Shown in pieces: positions 56,515 to 64,000 of a stretch of 64,000 bases of DNA. Numbering within the stretch: the first letter of the stretch is position 1; the number at the start of each line of letters is the position of its first letter. The DNA lies in NCBI GenBank assembly GCA_030704615.1, contig CM060733.1, forward strand, positions 7,936,001 through 8,000,000, given 5' to 3'. The notes under the pieces were generated by a model that saw nothing but the letters and a program-made list of their open reading frames with translations, was not told where the DNA came from and did not search any database. The translations under genes were made by a program, and so were the position numbers. This DNA is from Takakia lepidozioides. Taxonomy: Eukaryota; Streptophyta; Takakiopsida; Takakiales; Takakiaceae.

Positions 56515-56715
56515 TGTGAAAACTATGGAAGATGTCCCAGAAATGTCATGTCTCTCACACTTGTACTATAGCCTCAAAGGGAAACAATAGCCTAGTGGGA
56601 GGGGTTGGCACCCACCAGGATTCAGTTTATCCCTGCAGCTCAGCCGCAAGCATAGACTTCTTTTCCCCCAACTGCTACTAAGGTGCCGACAGAGGCATTT
56701 ACCAATACTTCGAGT
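56515..56715 (-). repeat. Dispersed SINE-like repeat, copy D
   Basis: Minus strand: TCGGCACCTTAGTAGCAGTTG, then GAGCTGCAGGGATAAACTGA, CACTAGGCTATTGTTTCCC and GACATTTCTGGGACATC. This is the inverse of copies C and E. Confidence 0.75.
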
Positions 56716-58344
56716 AGAGACGCTGCCTGTTGCCTATGGGCATCAGGTACTTGAAGTCAAGGCCAGAGAGACGTGAATTTTAGCAACAAAATTTACCTCT
56801 ATTCCCAGTGCGTTTCTTACTTGAAAAAGACAAAGACCTAACCTTGTAAAAGACAAGTAATGATGCCTGTGACATTTTTGTTTGGTAATAATATATGAGG
56901 GCAAGACTACACTGAGATACGGAAGGGAGGCAGATGGCAGCAGCAAACACGAGTGAGTGACAGGAACCCATGTCAAACGGTATATGAGCCACGCATTCAC
57001 CCTCTCTCTCTCTCTCTGCATGCCTTATGTTCGGAGGAGATCTCGTAACGAAGGGATATGGCAAGCATTACACTCACATCAAGACAATCTATCGAACTGG
57101 AGCACAATCGCCACGCAAGCCGAGCACATAGACAGATCAGACGCTACTAGAAAGAATATGTGCAGAATAGAGTGACTTCAACGCTCGCCTGATGTAATTG
57201 CGACAAATCCTCCAAACCAGAGTAAGAAACAGGAGATAAAGGTAAGCTGCTGAGGTATCGCAAATGGAACGAAATGTACAAAGAACGGGAGTGTAGAGGG
57301 AAGAGGGAGCGTGTGTGAATATGTGTTCAAAGGATGATGGCATCACTTACCGACCCCGCCGGTTTTTGTTCCTGAATACGGGCTATATCCGGATATAGCC
57401 CATCCTCAATCTTTTGTGCCTTTCAAGATTAGATGTGGGTTGTCACGCTTGTTCTTTTCAAAATTGAGGTGTAAAGCAAGATGCAAAGGGCAATAGTTCC
57501 TGCTATAAGAGATGTTGATGAAGTGATGAGCTCCTCTCAAATGTCTGCAGTAAAACGCCGACCCTCCAGAGACACCCTGCTCATTCATGCCTCCAGAGGC
57601 AGAGAGAGAGAGAGAGAGAGAGAGAGTAGTTGGGAGTGGGGTTAGGAGCCATGGAACCTCTCAAGCGTCGGACGAGATTGACTCCCAGTACTGAGCGAGA
57701 GTCAAACTTGCTGATCTGCCCATTGTGCAGGTAGTCCCCCCCAAGCAAACAAGAAACCACCCGTCTCCCCCGCACCCGCCTGCCCCCTTTGAGAAGCATG
57801 AACGACCAAGGATGAGACCGTGAACCCAAACGCAAGACACACACACACAACCCACACGGTGCCACCACTTGTGTGGATTCCACATTATATGCTCCTCCAA
57901 CTGATCTTCACATCCACACCGCGCATAAAGGATTGATACTACCAAGTGCATAGGCTGGGACTTCTACTAAATAAAGCGGTTAAAGAAGGATTACTATTAC
58001 ATGGAGCCAACCATTTCGGCATTTCTCCTCATAAAAGAGGCAAGGGTGTCATTGCTCAGGCAGCTGGAAACATTGATATAGTGAAGAGGAGGCCTTGCTC
58101 ATCCATCACCCAACTTCAAGAGTGGTTCCAAGGCCTTGTATTGGAAGTCCTTCATCAAGCAATGGTGGTAGTAACTTGAGCTATCACCTTGAAGTGGGAT
58201 CAATCACTTGCGTGGTCTGCTCTATGCAGTACAAGATGTATAGCACACTGACTTTCATATGTAATCTAGGTGTCCGTTTATTTTCCAAGGAAATCCTTCC
58301 ACATATTAACAAAATGGGCCATTGAGAAGAAGAGCATGGGTGTG
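56716..58344. other. No recognised gene; GA microsatellite
   Basis: A GA run is at 57599-57626. Short frames only; this is the 3' flank of the minus-strand NOA1 gene. Confidence 0.4.
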
Positions 58345-61300
58345 TCAAAATACTAGGCTAGGTCTAGCAGCTTCAGATTCATCATCATCAACTTCAGTGT
58401 ACTCATACCATTGAACTGCACTAGCTCCCACTGGCATTGGAGGTCTCACAAATACTTCCACAGCTTTGGGCGTATGTACATTGACTATAAAAGTACCCCC
58501 TATTTCTCTTTGTTTTGCACTGCAGGCTTCATCTAGGAATGGTGCTTGTCTGCTTGTGGTCCCCAGCGTCACCCAACCAAGCCCAGAGATGGTGATATCG
58601 CCTGCAGGTCTGCGCAACACACTCCACATGTCACCCCCAGTTAGCACATTCTTACAGTCCAGAAAGCTGGTCTAAAGTTCTCCCTGAAATTCCATACTGT
58701 GGTATAGCAAATGTGAAACCACCCACTGTTGGAAAGACAAACCCAAAGGTATGAGCACAATATCACATAGGCATATGCTTCTTCTATGGCTAAAGGACAA
58801 CAGGATTGACCTGGAGGCACTGTCAAGTGTAAGAGTGATCACATGTTGATTCACCAACCCAGACCAACTTGCAGCTTTCTCTACACCTGCCGGCGGAAAT
58901 AGGCTTCTGCCAAGCTCTTCCTGTCAAACCTCACATGACATGTTAAGCAATATCCAGGTAATGTAACCTGTTTACAGAGCCAAGTTATTGTAAATTACCA
59001 AAACAAAAACCAACAGAGGACATGCAAAAGGAAGAGCCATACTATGTAGAATGCCTGAGCTTGGGAAGTAGGAACTGTGATAACTGGTATTGAGCTGGGT
59101 CCATATAATGTCAGTGTTGCATTTGCTGGGGCCTGCAACCAAACAAAGACTGCATCAGTACAAATGTCCACAACAACTATAACTTCCTGACTACAAACTC
59201 AACCTAGTGAAAACGCCACCATGGAGAAAGAACTAGAAAACATTTACTCTATTTTAATTCTCCCAGACTTGACTCTCACAATAATTCATTTCAGAATAAT
59301 GCCCTGTTTTAACAAATAATAATAATGAAATTCAAAGAGAAAAACATATGGAACCTAATCTTGCCAGAAAAATTTCAGACCCACAACCTGCACAACATCA
59401 AATCGAGCAATGCCTCCCCACAACAGAGATTGTCCAACGAGACTTGTCGCCTCTGTTGTTTGCCACCCTCTCACTTTTAGATCATCAACTTGACTGCCAC
59501 CCTCTCCTGAAGAACTTAGTTGCTCCGCTGATTCTTCACCCCCTGGCTCACTTGTGAAAGAGGATCCTGTGAGAGGCCTCTCATAAGATGACTTTAAATT
59601 TGTAACAACCCTTCCCGACAGCCGGCGTCTGGGAGCAAGGAGGGGAAGGTCATCTGGACTGACAGCAGCTGCCATGCGATGATGAAGATGCACTCCAGGT
59701 GTGTCATACAAGCTCTGCACCATTCCACCCTGTCTGTAACGTTATCTCAATTGTCCATCTTACCTCAGTGTCTCTGGATCCATCCACAGTGTAGAGGAAG
59801 CCTCTTCAGTGCAACCTACAACTCTTACCTCACTACTGTGCCACAATTCTGGTCCAGCATGATTGTTCTTACTAGGACAGTCACACAAAGTTAGAGATGC
59901 CTACCCCTCCACCGGAAAAAGCTTCGATTTGTATGGGACCAAGGGTGGTGCCAGGCATTGCTGATTGAACCGGTCTGTACCTTTGTGCAGCTGCCGCCAC
60001 AGGATCTCTCTGACCCATCTCCTCTGCAAAAGCAAACCATCTTGGTGCTTACATCAGGTGAACTGCTCAGATCAGAACAATGACCTCTACCAAACCTTAA
60101 TGCCTCAACCTACTAATTACTGTAACAACAATGACAACCTTGGCTGAGGAGAGAGCAGAGTGCTTACGAAGTAATGTATTTATGAGAGCTGATTTTCCCA
60201 CATTAGCTGAACCCTGTATCAGTGCAGAAACATTTGAGTATTCATGACAAGGGAAAGTCATGCTCAAACACTGCCACTGTTTTTTAGCACAAATGTCCCA
60301 AAAGTTTGAGCAAAATAAGCATTGCCTTCCTGAAGATTGGAGCTATGCACTTATCCCCCTTCTTTCCCCATTCCTTCCTTTCTTTGATGTCTCCATGGTT
60401 GCAATGATTCTGCAGTGCTGTTAGAGATGCTTCCATAGGGAGGATGCCATTAAGTGACCACAGGTTATAAAATCGTGAATCAAAATCAACAACAAGGAAG
60501 ATGAGGCTGTCATGGATTGCAGCATAAATCATTGCCAAAGCTTCTCTTTCAGTAGTGCTATAGTTCCTCTCAGCACTGTTCAACAATCTGCTAGCATAGT
60601 ACAACTAGCAGTCATATCCACCGCCACGCCTTACAATGCCCAAATAGGCAAGTGGAACGCACCAAGATGTAGACATCACGGCCCTGCAAGCCGCGCCCAA
60701 CCAAACAAACATGTTTGTAGGTTAAAAATTTGGCATACTGTTGAGCCTTCCACTTCATACTCTTACAAAGACCTATGAATAGGAATCCCTCATCAATGTT
60801 GCTCAATGGCTAAGAGGGATAACTATGGACCGCACTATGTTGATATGTCCTGACCTCCACTTACATTACCATTTTTGGGTTATATGGGACCACTCGAGCA
60901 TGGAGCACAAGCAGAGACTTAAAGTATGCAACCGTAAGCCTACCTGCCTCTGCCGTTGAATAACACCAGCGACTCCAGATATCCCAGTACCCGCCTTGGC
61001 ACTTGTCAAGTGGATGCTAATAACACTGCAACAATCCCAAGCACGTTCACCACAATGTTAGCATTTGAAGGTACATTCTGCATTATGTACCAACGAAATC
61101 ATTTCTGCTGATGTACTGTTGTTCTGGTAATTTTACCTTTCGGAAGTCTGCCAAAGGAAAAAGTTATAAAAGTGGCAACACGTACTTGAGCTTCTTTGCC
61201 AGGGTAGCTTGTATCAACCAGTCACCAACAGCAGCCAGATCAGTACCCTTGGGAAGAAGGTCCACCTTTGATGCACAGTCCAATAACAGTAGGCCTCAGT

Positions 61301-63105
61301 CACAACATAGACAAACCACACCCTTTTGCACATGGCAATCCCTTGAGGGCTACAAAAGCAAACAATTTGTTCTGTGCCATAGAGAAGAAATCTTGTTGAG
61401 GTCTGGCAAATTTAAACAGAGACTTGCATAGGAAGTGGGTGCCCACAAACGAGCAGAATGACATTGCACAACTAACCATAATCTCGGACATGTTTCCGGT
61501 ATATACAGGACTATTTTCTGTGCAAATAAAAATGTGCACTTTAGCCCAATGAAAAAATTTTGTAAATGGAACAATGTGCAGATCAGAACATACTGTAGAG
61601 GGATAAACATGTGAACACCTTTGTAGCAACCAGAATTACGGGATTGGCCCCTATCAGATCACGAACTCGTGTTAAGAAGCTCCCATTGAAGTCCACAATG
61701 TCTACCTGCAAAGCCAGTGGCACCATTACTACTGACACCAACTCACAAAAAAGTCAGACACATCATGTTTCTGTATGTGTTCCCAATGGCCTCTAATGCC
61801 TAGCACCTATCTCGTACTACAAATGGAATGATGAACGTGAGACCAATGCATTGCGGTTAAGATATATTGACAGCCTGGTATTAAGAAGGAGACAAGTCCA
61901 GCTTTGGAAGACTCCACGGTCCAATATTAGAGGAGGCTTGATTTTGTAATGTGGGAGAAAGAAATCACGCCAGCTACTTGTTGTACCTGTTGTCCTACTA
62001 AGACTCCAATAACTAAGCACTTGAAGAGACAGATAGAGCCTCCCTGTCATGGTCAAACAGCGTACCAGCTTCACAATGAGTGCCTTCTCCTGTCGAAGAT
62101 GAGAAAGCTGAGACCGGAGCTCATCTGCTGAAACAAAGCCTTTTCCACTACCATAGCCTCCATTTCCACTCACTGCAGGGATCATATGGCCTTGACTCAG
62201 CAATACACACCTGCCGCAAAGGACAGTCTTCAGTTGATGATGTTTCTTTTTCTGCATCAGAATTGGCAGAAGAATCATGTTTGGGACAGAATTCTCTATC
62301 ACTTGAATGATCTGTATGCAGGGTGCAAAGTCATAAGTGCTATCCTCAAGGTTTGGTCCAAGCTGGTCTGGAGGCCAGACACACATCCATGATGGTCCTC
62401 ACATGTGATATTAAAATTCCTTGGGCGGAAGAAACTTTGTTTGGAACTGCTTGGAACTCTATAGGTAGTTCCAAGTTTCAGGTAGCCAAATTCAAAGTGA
62501 AAACTGTGGAATTCATATATCAACTAAGCCCTAAGCCCTAAACCCTGCACAATAACATCAAACAGGGAAAGGATGGCTGGTACCAATTCGAAAGTATCGA
62601 GAGGGAGATAACCAGGAGCTTCCACAACAGCATATTGGAGGAGAGCGCCACAACCGTAACAGCAAGGCTCAGAGCTTTTCGCTACTTTAGGCTTCTCTTT
62701 CTTCTGAGTGCGTTCTTTTGTTAATTTGAAGCCTGTTGCAGTTTGATCTTGAGTCTTCGCTACACGTCTTTCCAACGCACGCTCCAGGAAAATTTCACCT
62801 CTGCTTTTTCCTGTAATGTGTGCTGTCTTGCCCGACGCATCATCTCTGCCACCTTGTGGTTCGTCTGATTCACTCAAGTTCCTGAGAATCATTTGACTCT
62901 TTGCAACACTGTTACCTCTAATACCCCCTTCCCAGTCGTCCGCTCTTTCCAAAGCTTTCGCACCAGACTCAGTCCGGTAGCGTCTGCCAGGGAGCCACAG
63001 CAAATTGGTCCGCGGGCCCGGAGGCACATCAACACGTGCATAACCCGTGCAGAAGATGGTACCTGAGAAACGGAGACCATGGACTGTGGCAAAGGCTTTT
63101 TCCAT
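58345..63105 (-). CDS. NOA1: NOA1/RIF1, circularly permuted chloroplast GTPase
   Basis: Exons (minus): 63105-62584, 62251-62066, 61705-61619, 61265-61186, 61025-60944, 60683-60663, 60213-60168, 60023-59905, 59714-59388, 59132-59043, 58920-58855, an unplaced junction, 58650-58345. Phases agree through exon 11. Residues 148-152 CCYGC plus LCGRC form the YqeH-type zinc finger. GTPase motifs come in permuted order: TKVDLLP (G4), TSAKAGTG (G5), GSANVGKSAL (G1), PGTTLG (G2), DTPGVH (G3). KKKHHQL, GFVSADELRSQLSHLR and ALIVKLVDIVDFNGSF identify NOA1/RIF1 rather than BPG2. It is needed for chloroplast ribosome biogenesis. The N-terminus is long and basic, as for a plastid transit peptide. Between exon 11 and the last exon, WVVSHLLYHSMEF is suggestive but a stop blocks a simple splice. 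Confidence 0.93.
60505..60610 (-). pseudogene. Gypsy RNase H fragment in NOA1 intron 6
   Basis: YYASRLLNSAERNYSTTERE followed by ALAMIYAAIHD is the start of the Ty3/Gypsy RNase H domain. It continues only ~30 residues before unrelated text. It lies in the same orientation as NOA1, between the 21-nt exon 6 and exon 7. It is a different family from the 16.9-27.1 kb element, whose RNase H reads KYSSYEGECLATVWA. Confidence 0.75.
62525..62546 (-). repeat. Telomere-like motif in NOA1 intron 1
   Basis: Plus strand AAGCCCTAAGCCCTAAACCC contains one exact and two near copies of the plant telomere unit CCCTAAA. It is very short, so probably a telo-box-like word. Confidence 0.5.
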
Positions 63106-63865
63106 GGCAGACTGCTCAGCTGCTCCTCACCTTGATGCACTTCACAACCCTACACAGTCATGTAAGCAAGCTCCCTGATCACGGAGGGGTGACCTTTGTG
63201 ATGGTCCATATTCTACCTTTCTGCGATTCTCCCTGAGATTCTCCCTGCAATCCAGCGAGAGTAATTTACGATTGCGAAGCAGGGAGCAGGTGGGTGGGAG
63301 GGGCACATCCTCAAATGTATGAAATGTGAAGGCCGCGGTCCATATTGTCTGCATCAAAAGCACAACACTGCTAGCAGCGGAAGAGGAGTCTGCTGCACCT
63401 GTTTCCCCACCTCAAAACTACATAAAAAGTCTAGGTGATAGTCACCCATATTACTCAGAAGAATCCCTACATTACCTACTTATGCAAAGGCAGGCACAAA
63501 CAACCAACTACAGGCTGCCTGCTGAAGTGCAGGGAGAGGGACTGAAAGACAGAGGGCAGCACCAACTTATGGAGCAAAGAAAGAACGTAAGAGAAAATGT
63601 TTAGGGACGGCATCAGTTCGTGGCTAACAAGATACCCCCATCCACCCCTCTAGGGCAAAGCACCAACCTTACCAGCTGATCAAAACCGTCGCCAAAACCT
63701 GGAACAGCGTACGTTGCTGCAGACACGCTGAGCATGCATCCAGCACCTGCTCATCAACGGACCTCCAGTTTTTTATTCATCACAATTCCACACTATCCAT
63801 CTCGGCTGTTCTTATCTAGAAATTCTACTTATTACAGAGGGTTCCAGACTCATCACTAGCTATTT
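63106..63865. other. 5' flank of NOA1
   Basis: Promoter and 5' UTR region of NOA1 on the minus strand. No further gene recognised. Confidence 0.45.
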
Positions 63866-63990
63866 GAACCTATCCACATTGGGCTCCAGAAACACTTCGT
63901 GTATCTAGTACCACACAAACAGCAATTTCTTCAATTTCAGGTGTTAACAATCATTCTCCGCATATGGCATCTTCTCTTCAATCCGACGAC
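63866..63990 (-). mobile_element. LINE fragment, second copy of 3640-3755
   Basis: CTATCCACATTGGGCTCCAG, then AAACACTTCGTG and CAGCAATTTCTTCAATTTC, match 3645-3710 at roughly 85-90 percent by eye. The minus-strand frame LLTPEIEEIAVCV supports the LINE linker reading. It runs towards the window edge. Confidence 0.55.
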
Positions 63991-64000
63991 CGAAAATCTT

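Overview
The window looks like nuclear DNA of a streptophyte (the green lineage that includes charophyte algae and land plants). The evidence is spliced genes with GT-AG introns encoding UFM1, UDP-xylose synthase, a B-box protein, a hydroxyproline-rich glycoprotein-family protein and the chloroplast GTPase NOA1/RIF1. A eukaryotic tRNA-Ala and many LTR, LINE, SINE, hAT and piggyBac-type remains surround them. Species cannot be fixed from the sequence. The methyltransferase-bearing Gypsy element makes a charophyte alga attractive, because such elements have been reported in charophytes, but an early land plant is possible.

Layout. 1-12 kb: the 3' end of a UFM1 gene, a LINE endonuclease relic, an F-box pseudogene, a GC-rich tandem duplication joined to a retroelement leader relic, a hAT transposase tail, and a second, incomplete UFM1 copy inside a ~1.5 kb segmental duplication. 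12-16.8 kb: a coiled-coil reading frame with a 190-bp tandem duplication, then tRNA-Ala(AGC). 16.9-27.1 kb: a decayed Ty3/Gypsy element on the minus strand. Its order is gag, aspartic protease, a DNMT3-like cytosine-5 DNA methyltransferase, reverse transcriptase/RNase H, integrase and a C-terminal PHD finger. The 5' leader carries two different minisatellites and the 5' LTR is interrupted. 27-31 kb: AT-rich palindromic repeats and SINE-like repeats. 31.7-37.6 kb: a 12-exon UDP-xylose synthase gene whose exon phases all agree. 38.8-43.5 kb: B-box exons followed in phase by a complete DUF2786/DUF7168-type gene, perhaps one fused gene. 44.3-45.2 kb: a conserved, probably plastid protein (minus strand). 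47.8-49.6 kb: a 590-residue Pro/Ser/Thr-rich family protein. 51.5-52.9 kb: divergent kinase-like and PD-(D/E)XK-nuclease-like frames. 53.1-54.2 kb: a piggyBac-like non-autonomous element with TTAA target sites. 54.5-56.3 kb: a rearranged Copia element with an inverted middle LTR. 58.3-63.1 kb: NOA1/RIF1 (minus strand), a circularly permuted GTPase gene with a 21-nt micro-exon.

The most unusual object is the Gypsy element. It combines a DNA-methylation writer (DNMT) with a predicted chromatin reader (PHD finger after integrase). The copy is frameshifted and lacks the N-terminal half of RT, so it is a fossil, but the architecture can be read. The host genes are ordinary housekeeping loci with no operon-like relation to one another.
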